Assembly (NCBI RefSeq): GCF_016920785.2
Contig: NW_024609881.1
Coordinates: 43,308,710-43,372,709 of the forward strand
Length of the DNA: 64,000 nucleotides
Direction of reading: 5' to 3'
From: Ixodes scapularis
Lineage: Eukaryota; Arthropoda; Arachnida; Ixodida; Ixodidae
Shown here: positions 1 to 12,459 of the stretch, in pieces
How the letters are laid out: each line of letters starts with the position of its first letter
How positions within the stretch are numbered: the first letter of the stretch is position 1
Position numbers and translations under genes: made by a program
Notes under the pieces: model-generated
The model's database searches: none
What the model saw: the letters and a program-made list of their open reading frames with translations, nothing else
Told to the model about the DNA's origin: nothing

Positions 1-340
1 GTTGGTAAGCAGGCTCGATGTAAAAAGTAAATACAAGGAGATGTTGTTCAAAGTTTCCAGTGACCATCACTGAGTTGCTCTGCCTAATTGACTTGGTCCG
101 ATTCTGCTTGCAATTTTCAGCATCGACGTCGACCGTCTCAGCTACGGTTCACGCTTCTGCAGCCCGAGCGGCGTCGCGACTGAAAATTGCGAGCGAAATC
201 TCATCATGCGAATCAGGTATTAGCGCAAATACTGCGGCATTCACGCGGAATGAATCGCCACATGTCACATTGTTCACGCTAAGGTTTGCGGTGTTGCGAG
301 CCTCTGGAATTTTGCTGACGCCGCTCAAGTAGTCAGACAT
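1..340 (-). pseudogene. Decayed reading frame of unknown origin
   Basis: On the minus strand a frame opens near 340 and includes ANLSVNNVTCGDSF and DEISLAIFSRDAARAAEA. It meets a TGA near 149 and then stays open in the same frame to the window edge. One stop in about 113 codons looks like a decaying protein-coding sequence. The first part loosely resembles a MAM C3 block, and AAGC|GTGAAC would be a phase 2 donor. The continuing frame after the stop argues for a transposon-derived remnant instead. Unrecognised. Confidence 0.3.
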
Positions 341-792
341 CGTTAGGAAGACGTGTAATCAAACATTCGAACGCGAAAAAGAGCGAAGGGATTCACACCG
401 ACGCCGATAAGATCGCATTTCAATGGTTTGTTTATGGGCGACGGCGAGCCTTTTGCCCACACCCCCACCGCGCTTGCGCGGCGCCGGTGGCGTCCACTAG
501 GGGCGCTCTGGTTTGTTAGTAAACATGAGTTGGTGTATATAATGTTTGCACTTTACGAGCCAAATGAACGAAGGGTTTCTCGCATACCTCAGCGGACGTC
601 AGAAGATTAATTTGGACCCCCTGGGGATCTTTCTACGTCGAACCAACATCTCGGTTACAGGGCGCCTTCTTTACAATAAGCCTCCTCTAGATACGGGCTC
701 TTTGGCCTGAATTCCAATTTGCCACTTACGAATCAGAACTAAAAAATTAGATAAAATATAAAAATATGCATGTTGAATGTTTCAAAACTCAC

Positions 793-885
793 CTTCCCCG
801 CTGTGCAAGGTGTGGTCGTTAGGAAGTTTCTCAAACAGCTCTGCACGCTGAAGCTGGAAGCCGTCGTTCCGCCTGCTTGCATTCA
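793..885 (-). CDS. Exon 19: MAM-F, DHT block
   Basis: 93 bp, phase 1 in and out. Acceptor is a nine-T run followed by ACCGTAG; donor GTGAGT. It reads NASRRNDGFQLQRAELFEKL, then PNDHTLHSGEG, the conserved end of the MAM N-terminal part. It has no Cys of its own, because C1 and C2 lie in exon 18. The rest of MAM-F would lie below position 793 or outside the window. Confidence 0.9.
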
Positions 886-3800
886 CTACGGTAAAAAAAA
901 ATTTGCAAGAAGATAATTATTACACAAACAATATTCATTATACATGTCAAGTCTTGTCTGACGAGCTATTTTTTGCGGTCTTTAGGGTATATCCACAATT
1001 TAGGGCTCACTGAAGTATGTCTTAAGCATCCAAACCAAGCGTGTTCATTTCACCTTAAAGTTTAAAAAAACTATCTATACTAATTAAAATAACTCTACAA
1101 ACTTTACAATACAATTTTTTTTAATATGAGACATTGAGAATAAAGATCAGAAATAGTTCATAAGAATGTGAAATTTTTTAGTTTTTTGAACAAGTGTTTT
1201 ATAACTTATAGCCATCTGCGAATAGTGGATTTTGAGTCTGAAGCTAATTTGAAGCGAAGAGCTGTTATGGCTGATTATTTTCTGATCGAATATTGAATAG
1301 GTTGCCTAAGCATTTTACTATTGTCGCACCCTGCTCAAACAAAAACACAGCTGAATTAATGGATGAATTTTTATCAAGCTTCTACTTCTCCACTTCCAAG
1401 CTAAGTTTATTTACTGCTGCTTTGGAAAGTCCTATGCCTACATCGCCTACATTGGAACAGCAAGTATACGACGGCTTTGACATAAAATCTCAAGTCCGTC
1501 GTCATTAGTTGCACCAGGCATGAGCATGCACTGCAGAGATGCCCAGCTGTATTTAATCGAGGAGAACTATCATCTTCTTGTAATTTGCAAGCACCCTTTC
1601 TTCAATCTCGAACTTTAAGAAAAAGACGTAACCAACAATAATGAATACAAGGCTGCCAGGACTTCTCTGCCTCACATATACCCTTGCATATGAGACTCAG
1701 CTTATTTTTTAATTACTCCAATACAGATATTACCATTCACAGTTTTCACTTCTTACCTGCACCAGGCAAGAGCGTGCAGCATCCCACTTTGAAAGTGTGG
1801 TTTTCTCCGAATTATGCAATGCAATATCTGTACTCTTCGAAACGGTTATCGCAGCAAGTTTGCCCCGTTGAGCGCGCTTCTTGCCGAGCATCGGTGCACA
1901 GCGGAAAAGCAACACAAGTTTAGCTAGTTTTCAAAAGGGTTGCAGTACACCGGAGCTCGGTAAGAAGTGAGCTACACAAATCAACAGGGCAAACCCACCG
2001 CGATCACCGCCTCGAAGAGTATGCATATTGCAGTTCATCTCGAAATGATTATAAATACCGTAACGTATTATTCGAAACTAGTGCTCAAAAATTTTAATAT
2101 TCGCACAATACTAATTTGTCACGATCCGAATACCCCGCCATTCTAATACCTTCTCTTGTAGAAAAAAAACATAAAAGTATGATACAGGTATACCATATTA
2201 AATTCCCAAATGAGAATGCCTGACAGAGACTAGTTGGTATACCAACAAACCATATTCATGATTAGCGCCATCTATCCGCCACCGCGCGAACTATCAAGCC
2301 TCCATGCCATCCTCGAGGTTTCTCCACCGTCCCCACTCTGCCTACATAGCCATTATCCGTGCCAGTTCGTACGATGTTGTTTTTGCTAAGATATAGTGGA
2401 GGAGTTAAGGCTCGTTCACACACTTGCCACCTCTTAGAGCCGGTGCCTTGGAACCTCTTAATATCTCTGACGACGAGCGGACACACTGGCGCCATTTAGT
2501 GAGTAGCACTGTAAACTTGGCGGTCCGGCATATTATCTTTTTCTCGCGCGCATTATCCTTTTTTTCTAGGCTCGAAACCTATTCTCAACGTTATAAACAC
2601 GCCTTTGTTATAGGTATTAGGAAGATTTTACCTCGGGAATCCCGCAAAACCTTCGCTCTTGTGAAATGCATTTCAAGGGTCACTTCATATATGGCGCCGG
2701 AGACCCAGTGTGTTCCTTCGTCCAAACAAAATTTAAAATGTTTCAACAGGCCTGACCTCCCTCGGTCGTACTCGATTGCAAAAGTGTGAACGGGCCTTTA
2801 GCCACTTCAAAATGAATTATATTAGCGAGCTAGGTTCAAAAAGTTGTATTGGTTTCTTTCAGAATGACTGATACGACACCAAGAATCTAGTCACAGTGAA
2901 AACCGTTTTCTGCACACAACGTAGCATCTGATTCAAGAACCAGCCTCGTAAAGGAGCTATGAGTCATAGTTTTCCCGGTGCCTTTAATGTTGCTGTCGTT
3001 TTAGTTGCTGTTTTAGTTGGGAAGCAAGTCTAGCCAGCCATTAGTACTGTAATACGGAGCTTCATATATCGAGAATATAACAAAGCCCGCAGTAGAAGCA
3101 GGTGGCGCAGGGCATTTCATTTTGCGACTCGGGTGGTCCCAGTAAAAAGCCAAAATTAGTACAATATTCATTGCAAAAGCTTCAGTTTGAAAATAAACAC
3201 AAACTTAACCATATTTATTTTCATTGGCTTCTTATTTCTTTTTTGATTGCGCAGCGAGACACATCAGTAGTGCGGCATCGCTTTCCCATGGCAGCACTCT
3301 GCTTGTCACCTCAAACATGGTTTGCCATGTCTCAGGCTACAGAAATATGTTTGCACAACGTTTGACAAGACGCGCAAACCTGAACACGTTCTATTGGTAA
3401 TCAACTGGGCCAACTGGACCAGGAGGGTTCATATGGGACCAATTGAACGTTCAACTGGACGTCTCCATTCCCAATAGTGGGACAATGGTCTCATCGTTTC
3501 TAGTTAGGGCACAAGTTGGGACTGGTTAATTCAGAAAGATTCCCAGCCAGGGTGCCATAGCAATGTTCTGCGAAGGATCAGAAATGCTATGACAAAATTC
3601 TTCACTTCAAACACTGATTTTATAAAAAAATATTTGCCCCTTCGATGCGAATATTTTCATAACAGTAAATATCCCAAACTTACTTCATAAAATTAAATTT
3701 TAAACATGTTTTTCGTTATTTTTTTTGGAAAAAAAGTGCTGCAAAGGATTTGACAGTAATGCAAATGATTCTACAACGGGGCAAATACACCATATTTCTC

Positions 3801-4403
3801 AAAAAAAGAACTAAAAAAAAACTACAAATTTTGTAATGATTGTGGCAAGCTGGAAATTCTGTCAAATGTGTATTCAAATGACACAGTACTAACACCAACA
3901 TTCCAAAGCGTCCTTTTAACTTTTTTCAAGTGCACTTAAAGTCGGGAAATAAGACTTCAGCATTTTTGGAAATCCATTGTGCTACAGCGTGAACACTGAC
4001 GCTTCAATGCAAATTTGGGCGGTCCGCAAAAGTCGGATCTTCAACGTATCGTGCTGAAATTTACTGCAGAGTTGCGGCTAAATGGCGTACGGATAGAGTT
4101 TAAATATGAATGGATAAACTTATATTTTTCAAGAAAAAAAAAAAACAAGAACCTCTTTTGGGCAGTCGACAGCGCCATTTCACGGTCGACGCTGACGGTG
4201 CCCGTTGACTTCGAGACGATTTCGACAGATGCATCGAAGGCCTGATTTAGGTTTCGATAGCAGACGATCCAGAGGACGTCTTTCGATGTCTAAATTTGGA
4301 TTGAAGCATTAGTGAACACGCACACATTAAAGTGTGGTACCAACTTAGCGAAAACAGTGTTGAACAAAACAAAATTATGTGTTGTACAATGCAGCACACT
4401 TGC
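886..4403 (-). other. Intron between exons 18 and 19
   Basis: 3.5 kb, AT-rich, GC donor and TAG acceptor. It holds a dispersed-repeat copy around 1830-2110 and a stretch of degenerate CAACTGG words at 3400-3530. Nothing else recognised; no other MAM-like peptide seen. Confidence 0.7.
1830..2110 (+). repeat. Dispersed repeat related to 12460-12840 (partial copy)
   Basis: It shares the GCGCGCTTCTTGCCGAGCAT block and nearby TATTCGAA words with the copies at 12.5 and 18.7 kb. It is strongly diverged and its boundaries are uncertain. Confidence 0.4.
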
Positions 4404-4454
4404 CCAACACTGTTGCCCATGGTTTGCAGACATCTTCTTCAAAAGTGCACAGCT
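4404..4454 (-). CDS. Exon 18: MAM-F opening, C1 and C2, GC donor
   Basis: 51 bp, phase 1 in and out. Acceptor CTCTTTGTTTCAG. It reads LCTFEEDVCKPWATVL, the MAM opening with C1, acidic residues, C2 and Trp. It must splice to exon 19 in phase 1. The only suitable donor is GCAAGT at 4403-4398, a recognised GC-AG class donor with an otherwise ideal consensus. The same block is part of one longer exon in MAM-B, D and E, so an extra intron splits it here. Confidence 0.85.
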
Positions 4455-6152
4455 CTGAAACAAAGAGAGGAATCAAGCTGGAGAGATGGCGTTTTGTTAA
4501 ACGCAACGTTTTCTGGGCTTAAAGTAATGTGCCCTGACAAAATAATCTTGCCAAGGAACCTCGCAGTCATGATAGGCATCATTTAAAAAATAGCTTCAAG
4601 TTTGCTAACACTAAATAATTATTTTAAGAAATAATGTTAGAACTAGCTAATGTTGGATGTACCATCCCACATTACCTAGGAGCTAGTATCCAATGTACTA
4701 TCCAATATTAGGTATGATGTACTATTCACTGCACACATTGGATAGGTAGTTTAACTTTTAAATTGGAGTTCCAATAATCAAACTAAACCAAGCTGCTTGA
4801 ATTTCCCATGTCTTTTTCACAAAGTAATATTTTATTATCAGTACCTCTTTCTAACAAAAACTCAATATGCAAACTGTAACATTTGACCGCACTTAGAAGA
4901 ATCGCAAATGCAGTCAAAAGTCATGCAACTACAATTGCCTGCATTTGCAAGCTACATTTTGGAGGTATTGGCCGAGAAAAGAAATGGTGCATAATTCATA
5001 AAGGAAGTCTTGCCAAAAGAGGAGAGTTCAATGAGGAATATAGTTATCCGAAAACAAAAATGTGAAATATAGAAACACATTAAAACGAACACAAGTTAAA
5101 AAGTGTAGGTGTATGACTATGTTGCACTTGTCACTGAATATTACTTTTCAAATATTCAAATATGATCACTAAATGTTAAGTGAGCACATATAGTTTAAGA
5201 AACCACAGCCAGACATCCCCGTAGGTGAGACTGACGAGTTTCCCATCCCTTGGAGATGCTTTCAGAAGGTTGAGTTGTGCAAGTGGTTAGGAATAGGCGC
5301 CAGTGTATTGCTTTCTCTACCATGTGCAACTCCTGCTGAAATTGCATTGGGTGTCACAGAGGTATTTTTCTTTCGCACAATCCGCAGAACATAGTTACTG
5401 TCGCATATCTCCATCAGCGTGAGCAAAAAAAAATCTCGTCGGTGAGTAGTGAACAAAAAAGCATGATTTTTTATTATTCTGTTTGTTGTTTTTGTGAGTT
5501 ATTGAATTATTGAGAATCGACTATATTTTCAGTTTTATAATATTAAAAAGCTAAAATACTTTGAACGTTAAAAGCATGATGTGAACCGAATGAAATAGCA
5601 AACACCATTTCCAAAATATAATATTCGAACACCAATAAAATTACAAACAAAACTTAACCACTACAAATTCCTGGAAAGCGCTTGCGTTTTCAGCAGTACT
5701 GTGCCTCTATTAATCAATTTCTATTCATAACCTATCAACGTCTTTGTGGTTTTGATGGGTATTCTCATCTTGTAGAAGCAGCAATATTTGGCTGTCACCT
5801 TTCCGAAAATGACCTCTGCAGGTTTGAGAATCCAATTTACAAGAACAAATGTTGTACTAGATACAAGCTACCTTTTGTAAGAAACATTATTTTGACACTG
5901 CTATACTAACTTCGTATTAAGTTTTCTCCTTAGTGATGCAGTGCCAATTTATTACTGCCACCTTCAGAAAAAATATACCCTTAGAGTTGCAACAGTGCAA
6001 GCCGCTGCTGCAGAAACTACCTAATTAAAATTTAGTTATATCATGTTAAAAAATCAAAATATGTCAACTGTGAATCAACTTCAAGTTGCAAAGTGGCACA
6101 AGCTCCGGGATTCTAAATATATATTCAGTAACATCCATCCACGCATGCTTAC
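4455..6152 (-). other. Intron between exons 17 and 18
   Basis: 1.7 kb of AT-rich sequence. A short run of near-repeats (CCAATGTACTATCCAATATT type words) lies at 4640-4745. Nothing else recognised. Confidence 0.6.
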
Positions 6153-6249
6153 TGTCTGGCAGGCACGCTCCAGTGGTGATCTCGATGTCATCCAGCATGA
6201 TTCCAGATTGTTGTCTGACCGACTCAGCTGAGACTGCTTCAAACACAGG
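6153..6249 (-). CDS. Exon 17: MAM-E C-terminus
   Basis: 97 bp, phase 0 in, phase 1 out. Acceptor TTTTTTTGGCAG, donor GTAAGC. It reads PVFEAVSAESVRQQSGIMLD, then DIEITTGACLPD. The terminal 'FEA....g.I.LDDI.i..G.C' motif is complete, with both Asp residues and C4. Confidence 0.94.
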
Positions 6250-8479
6250 CTGCCAAAAAAATGTGTCAAACAGACATATCCTTCGTGAAGAAAGGATAAT
6301 ATCCCATGGGTCATTCTTAAAAACATGCTAAAGACTATGATTATAATGCAATTAAATGCAAAGGTGCAAGCGAGCTGGACAAGAATGACGAAAATTTTCG
6401 TCATGCTAAAGACGTTGTAGCTATCCTTACTGGCTGTCTTGAAAGTCAATTGCCCCTATTCAAACCCAGTTATAAATTAAGTTGGTGCTCATGATCCAGA
6501 ACTCGTTACTGCGACCTTCAGACGTATGTCATTGATCTTACTGCAAAATTGTGATTTGGAGCGATTTTATGGAGCACCTGAAAATGAATTCCGGAGCACT
6601 TTGGATAACATAAACCTGAAATTTGCAGCCCTTTTGGGGACCTAAATATCGCTTTCCAAATAACTTTTGAGCATGCAGTTATAAAATATTATAACCACCT
6701 AAATTTACTAAAGAGCATTTTAAGGTTTAAAAATCTTCAACCAAGTTTTTTTAGTAGAGAGTAAATCCATTTGATATTACTGGTCTCCAAGGCTTCTCTG
6801 CGAAAAAAATTATCTTTCGCAAAAATTCAATGTGAGTGATTACTTAACAGATATTCCTCATATAAAAAGACTCTCAATGCAACTTCCTGTATATAGTTTA
6901 TTTTGAACACAGAAGAGCCTATCAAAGGCCCGTCCCTTATGCCTGCCAGCTTTGTTGTGCTCTCGGAAAGGCTTGTGTTTGCCCTGAAAGGAGTACTTGC
7001 CCCGTTTCACAGCACATGCTTTAGGTGTCCTTCACTTTGCCGCTGCTCAGGTTGCATGTGGCTATGATAGGTGGCGCAAGTCGCCACCTAGTTTGGTCAG
7101 GCACGCCATTTGGCGCTATAGGGCAGATTTCCACCAGAATGGCGCAGAAGATTGCCTCTGGCGGAAAATGGCACATTTGATGCAGGAATAGAATTACTGA
7201 TAGGTGGATGTGATAATTCTCCAGGCACCGATGCCACCACGAATGACTGAGTGGAGATTAGATCATCGGAAAGTCGCAATTAATAAAAACGTGTACATCC
7301 AGCTCGATTGTTCGACAACGAGAAAAACTTGTACTACATCCAGTTTAACAAAGAGAAGTCTTCAACTCCCACCAGGATCCAGACCACACCTTCCACTATT
7401 TTTCCCCCGGTTTCCGACGGTGGCTCAAGGTGTTCCATTGAGATATGGGATCAAAACAACCTCCCATCTGCACTCTAGGCGCCTACTGTCAAGAAACTTT
7501 GAGTATAGCTAACCGTTTGTCATGCTGAAATTTTTTCAAATGTGCAACACAATTGCCGAGCAAACGGCCATACATTTTTTTTTTTTATTTAGAAACGTAA
7601 CCACTGCCTCGTTTCTTTTTCTTAACAGCACTGGAACATTTTAAACGTATTCAAGTTAAGGGGAATATTCCCTGGAGTTTGAGGACTACCTCGCCCGCGT
7701 CCTAGTTTCTTAGGCATAATAAACACCCCTAAACACTAATTTTTCTCTGACGCCGAAGTTCGACAAAAAGAATACTGAAACTGCGGAGAAAAAAACTCTG
7801 AAAAAACACTCCGATTTTGAGGAGGAAAAAAGAACCAAGTCTCAAAAAAATATTTAAAACTAGGCTACACAGAAAGTGCAATCACGCTTTAAATAAAATA
7901 TTTCTGACAAAATTTGCTTCTTATTTTGTTATACCTGATTTGCCCCTCAGGATTTCTCAAATCTAATAATGCAAAATCTAGCCTTATCTACACAGAGCTA
8001 TCAACAATTGTCTATTTTCACCTTTTTGAAAGCAACTGATTAAATCTTTGTTTCACCATAATAATTCGTTGTGCTATTAAATCGTGAGCTGTTGGTATTT
8101 TCTGGTTTAGAAAAACGTTTATACCCCCAAATCAAATGGAATACCAACCAAAAACTATTTTTTCCTCTTAAAAATGCTGTAAGCAGCACCGGCAGGCCGA
8201 TATCCAATTGTTTTACTCAATGACTCTCTTATACAACGTTTCTCCTTAAGTCACAACCCAGCCGACGCCACGAGCCGATTGGACCGATCCAATGTTGACA
8301 AAAGCACGAGTCACCGGCCCTTTCCCGAACGTGATTGCCTCTGCGAGGATAGAACGTGCATGCAGAGACACGACGAGCAGAGTGTCGGTGCACTTCTGAT
8401 TGGTCCCCTTAACCCGCAGCGTCGACTGCGTCCGGATTTCGGCTGGAACAAAGTACAGGGAGCCCGCAATGCCACTCAC
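6250..8479 (-). other. Intron between exons 16 and 17
   Basis: 2.2 kb. I see no gene, no recognisable mobile-element protein and no clear tandem repeat. Confidence 0.6.
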
Positions 8480-8588
8480 CATCCAATTGTTGCGGGAGGA
8501 GACGGTGACCGAACGAACGTTCCACCACGAGGACTGCCTCGTGCGCACCGACGCGATGGGGTCGCGTAACACAGTCTCCGCTGTGTAT
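8480..8588 (-). CDS. Exon 16: MAM-E, Trp strand
   Basis: 109 bp, phase 2 in, phase 0 out. Acceptor TGTTACAG, donor GTGAGT. It reads YTAETVLRDPIASVRTRQSS, then WWNVRSVTVSSRNNWM. The paired Trp and the alternating hydrophobic strand correspond to exon 12 in MAM-D. A longer open frame on this strand extends on both sides, but only this part has MAM character and splice sites. Confidence 0.88.
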
Positions 8589-9521
8589 CTGTAACACGAC
8601 CAAACGCACACCAATGTTACCCTTTTGGAGGTGCCGGTTCGCACATCATCTGCACTCGCACTGCTTGTGACTGCTTTCACCGAAATAGCACGCTGGCGCC
8701 ACCTGCTGGATACACTTCCAACCTGCGTATATTGCTTTTGCAGCATTTGCAAAAACAATCTTATGCACTACCCACGAACAAAAAGAGGAAATACAATCGT
8801 GTTCCAGGAATAACCCCTTGATGATGACAGTGCGACAGCTTGTAAGCAGTCACAATTTGTTGCAACGCAGTGAGTCGCACTCAAATGCGAAGGCAGAAAA
8901 CAATCTTAGGGGGCAACTCCGCTTAATTCGTTTTTAAACAACGCTGTCCTCTTTAGTATTAACTAACAAGGCACAATATCGAATACTACGACCTAGCTCC
9001 ATTTAAACCCTTCTTAAACGGTTCGGCAACGTTTGAAACTCAAGAAGCGGTCGCCGTCGATTGACGTGGATCCGGCGTGACGGCGACCTTTCCGGACGAG
9101 ACGCTGCAGAACAGTTTCAAGTTTGCTGCATAATGATTCGCCTCAACGACGTGAATTACGACGCTAATCGTGACAGTGAAGGCACCTCAGATTGCTACAG
9201 TTATTGCAGACATGTGTGTATTGAAACTCAAGGTATGGTTATGTGCAGAAGCGGGTAATAGGCGCGGAAATACGGTACCGAGGAAATAGATATCCGTGAC
9301 CCAAGGTCACGCGACACAGTCGCGTGGTATCACGTCCCGGGGTCAAGTCCTGGTATCACGCAATACCGTGACATCAAGTGACTTTACGTCACGTGACTTC
9401 GATTTCCTAGGCTCACCAAGAAAACGCACGGACAAACCGACAAATAATTGGAATCAGAAGGCGCCATTAAAAAAAACATGTTCCATGCATTATACATGGT
9501 TTAAAACAAGTTTACCCTTAC
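8589..9521 (-). other. Intron between exons 15 and 16
   Basis: 0.9 kb. Its only notable content is a block of GTCACGTGAC-like words at 9290-9410. Confidence 0.6.
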
Positions 9522-9675
9522 TTGTAGACATTGAGGTCGCTTGCCTCGCCAAAGCCCTTCCACCAGAAGGTCAGGCACGATGCAGTGGTGGGTCGACGGC
9601 TCTCCAAGCTTACCCTAGATGCAGTGTGAACCGATCCTCCCATAATCATCGTGGTGTTCAAATACAGCACACGCC
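9522..9675 (-). CDS. Exon 15: MAM-E, C3 block
   Basis: 154 bp, phase 1 in, phase 2 out. Acceptor TTCCTATGCAG, donor GTAAGG. It reads GRVLYLNTTMIMGGSVHTAS, then RVSLESRRPTTASCLTFWWK, then GFGEASDLNVYK. C3 is in ASCLTFWW, and an LNTT sequon is present. Its phase pattern equals that of exon 11. Confidence 0.94.
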
Positions 9676-10719
9676 CTGCATAGGAACATCAAAATGCAAA
9701 TCGGCATGTCATCGTACAGAAACAACGCCATGCTCACCACACCCGTAATCTTTACTGGTAGATTGCCCGTGATTTTCAAAGATGTCCCCAGTAAAAATTA
9801 CGTTCCTTACAGGCATTTCCTCATGAAAGGAATATTTATAAGGGTCACAGCTTTCTTACAGGTAAAATGCCTTGTGTCGTATGAATAAAACAGTCATATT
9901 ACTGACCTGTGGATTACTCCTAAATGTTTAGACCTTGGTGTTTTATTCTGAAATGATCTTATGCACTCAAGCGCCCTTATGACAAACTAATCAAGACTAA
10001 CAAAAGGTTTTTGTGGAAGGAGACGCATCATATTTCTAGTTTTTTTGTGAGGCATCGAACATGCGGAGCCCGTAGTGGTTCTTCTGCATGAGCTACAAGC
10101 TTACTCTCGATAACGATCAAATTACATACATGCATACAGTTCATTCTGGAAAACAACGCTGTCTTGTGGGATGTGGCTAAAGACGATAAATGCCCGGCAA
10201 GGACACACTACCCTTTCAACTACAGCACAACCACAACGCATACAGGGGAAACTCGAATACACCGTAAAGCAGATGCCAACACCACCAAAACAGGAGAGAG
10301 TTCAAAGCAATATATAGTTCCCATTTTCCGAAAGTCAGACTCAAATGCGCATAGTAGTGTTCTTCGCACTAGCACAAGGCGGGTATTTCCATTTCAAACG
10401 AAAATAATATATATTTCATACTTTTGTAGCAGGATGTCACTGTAAAACTGTCTTACATAACGAGTTTGATTGAGTAGGTATTATACCTCAACATCTAGCG
10501 TGCGGTCCTCATAGCTTGATTTGAAAGTACGACTTTCTGAGCTCTAGATATGACTTCAGGAAATCAGGCGATAACAATTTTGTTCTACGGACTTCCTTCC
10601 TGGAGGACGCTAAAAGCATTTTTTTCTATATTTTGGAGCTTAGGATAGCGAGCAACGGCTCAAGTGCCGTCAAACTCTAAAGTAGCCTAGTTATTGGCAG
10701 AAATCGAGACCATACATAC
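9676..10719 (-). other. Intron between exons 14 and 15
   Basis: 1.0 kb. Nothing recognised. Confidence 0.6.
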
Positions 10720-10845
10720 CCTTCTGAGACTTAAGTGTGTGGTCCGTGGTCCCCAGACGAGAAGCCTCCGTAACGCGCCATTCCCTGGCACCGCGGCCAA
10801 TTGATACCAGGGTGCAGGGGCTGAATGGCTCGAAAGTGCACTTTT
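10720..10845 (-). CDS. Exon 14: MAM-E N-terminus
   Basis: 126 bp, phase 1 in and out. Acceptor CTGTTTTTGCAG, donor GTATGT. It reads EKCTFEPFSPCTLVSIGRGA, then REWRVTEASRLG, then TTDHTLKSQKG. C1 sits in CTFE, C2 in SPC, and the 'DHTL...G' block is intact. Confidence 0.93.
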
Positions 10846-11545
10846 CTGCAAAAACAGTTGTGCCATAAATTGTTGCTGCCGCCACGCTGATTCTCGAAGA
10901 AATGCGTTAGCCTTTCGCGTAGCGGTCATATACTGGAAAGCATAGCTAATGCAGCCTCTCAGCACTTTTCCGCGGGGTGAACATTCCGAAAACCCACTCC
11001 TCCTTGGCGCAAGCTGATCATGTCAAATCGCGTTGTGTGTATGTTTATAAAACCTGAAGTTAGTCTGCCGCGACGGGCGACTTGCCTCCCTGCTGCAGAT
11101 AAGAAATTTAGCCAGTATAATACAACCGCTAGCCTGGGGCTTTCAACGTGGACCACGCAGTAGTGATACACCTCCGCACGCCGGTACGATGCTCATCCAG
11201 ATAGAAATGGGCTGGGGATTGGGGACTAGCCCGGGACTCCTGGGCTATGCAGCGGCAGCTTTCGCTCCACGTGCTCCGAGCTGGTGTGCGCTAGCCCGCT
11301 CGGTCACGGATCCCCTGCAAGCGCTTAACATGTGCATAAAGGACGGCAGTTACACAGGATTGGCTTGTTCTAGAGAGCGACGGCGTGACGTAACATTAAG
11401 CAGCCGAGGTGCGTCGGGAGACAGCGGGGCCTCTTGGGCCGCCGGCAAGGCGTCACGAGGTACCGTGAACGGGTGGCCCAAGGTAGGTTGATATTTTGTA
11501 CCGAGCCGTCCGCAGACTGTCGCCATGAAGCGACGTGATTGCGGA

Positions 11546-11568
11546 GGGGGGGGGGGGGGGGGGGGGGG
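11546..11568 (+). repeat. 23-nt poly-G run
   Basis: An uninterrupted run of 23 G in an intron. It is a likely sequencing or assembly trouble spot and a potential G-quadruplex former. Confidence 0.9.
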
Positions 11569-12385
11569 CGTGGTGGGCTACCACACGCCCCAGTGACACA
11601 CCCGCCGTCCACCACTGCGTGGCGTCAAAATTGGCAAAGGGGGACGTCGTCGGTGGTCTTCAGTTGCAACGTGTTACGGAATGGCGTCGCTCCCTATAAC
11701 AAGCCAATCCAGCGAGGCCTCCGTTGTTATGGGTGCTATCGCCAAGCCTTTCGGAATATGCACCCTGCCGCCATCTGTCGGCATTTAAAGTAATAAGGCT
11801 TGGCACCATCTTGTGGCGACGTTGCGACTCTATAAATGTGTACTCCGAACCAGTCCGAGGTCAGCGCATGTACTAAGGTACTAATGCTGACGCATTAATG
11901 AAAAAACATGGGTATGAAAAATTTTACTTTCCATTCACCGAGGGTCATTGGTGGATACACAACATAATTCTCCCTTAGCCGCTTTCCCTAACTGGTCCTT
12001 TGTCTCTTCAAACAAAGTAGAGACAAAAATAGTCATATCCAGGACGAATCAAAACAATCTGTTTTGTCCTCAACAAAATATTAGGGGTGCACTCTTGGTC
12101 ATTCTGAGCGGACACCATGCACCTTTGCGTCTCTGGCTCGGTACGCACTCAATGAACCAGGCGGTACGGATCTGGTATAAACTTACTTCAATTAGGCATA
12201 AGGTGGTCATGCAAGCAATGAATGTGATATGAGATATTAGCTTCTGAATACCAAATACGGTTACCAAGAGCTACTGAAATATGGGTTACTGCGCAGGCGA
12301 GCTGGTGAGCAATCATAGTGAAACAAAACTTGAGACTAGGGACAAAACGGGGCAACATGACAACGTTCCCGTTTTTGCCCTTTGT

Positions 12386-12430
12386 CTTGGTAATAGTGAA
12401 AAAAAAAGTTTTTTTTTCACTATTACCAAG
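12386..12430. repeat. Perfect 22-bp inverted repeat (A9/T9 hairpin)
   Basis: The arms begin CTTGGTAATAGTGAAAA and run into nine A, one central G, nine T, then the exact complement. There is no mismatch over 22 bp and a loop of one base. Confidence 0.95.
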
Positions 12431-12459
12431 GGCTTTATTTGAGTTTACCTATACACATT

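Noticed and set aside
1293..1508. Plus-strand frame with a protein-like look (HFTIVAPCSNKNTAELMDEF)
   Set aside because: It is short, with no splice sites or family match; it may be a transposase scrap but I cannot support it.
5262..5456. Minus-strand frame considered as a MAM exon
   Set aside because: It has one Cys, no C..F...C pattern, and the putative acceptor gives an in-frame stop.
8246..8758. 170-codon minus-strand open frame
   Set aside because: Only 8480-8588 has MAM sequence and splice sites; the flanks are intronic frame extensions.
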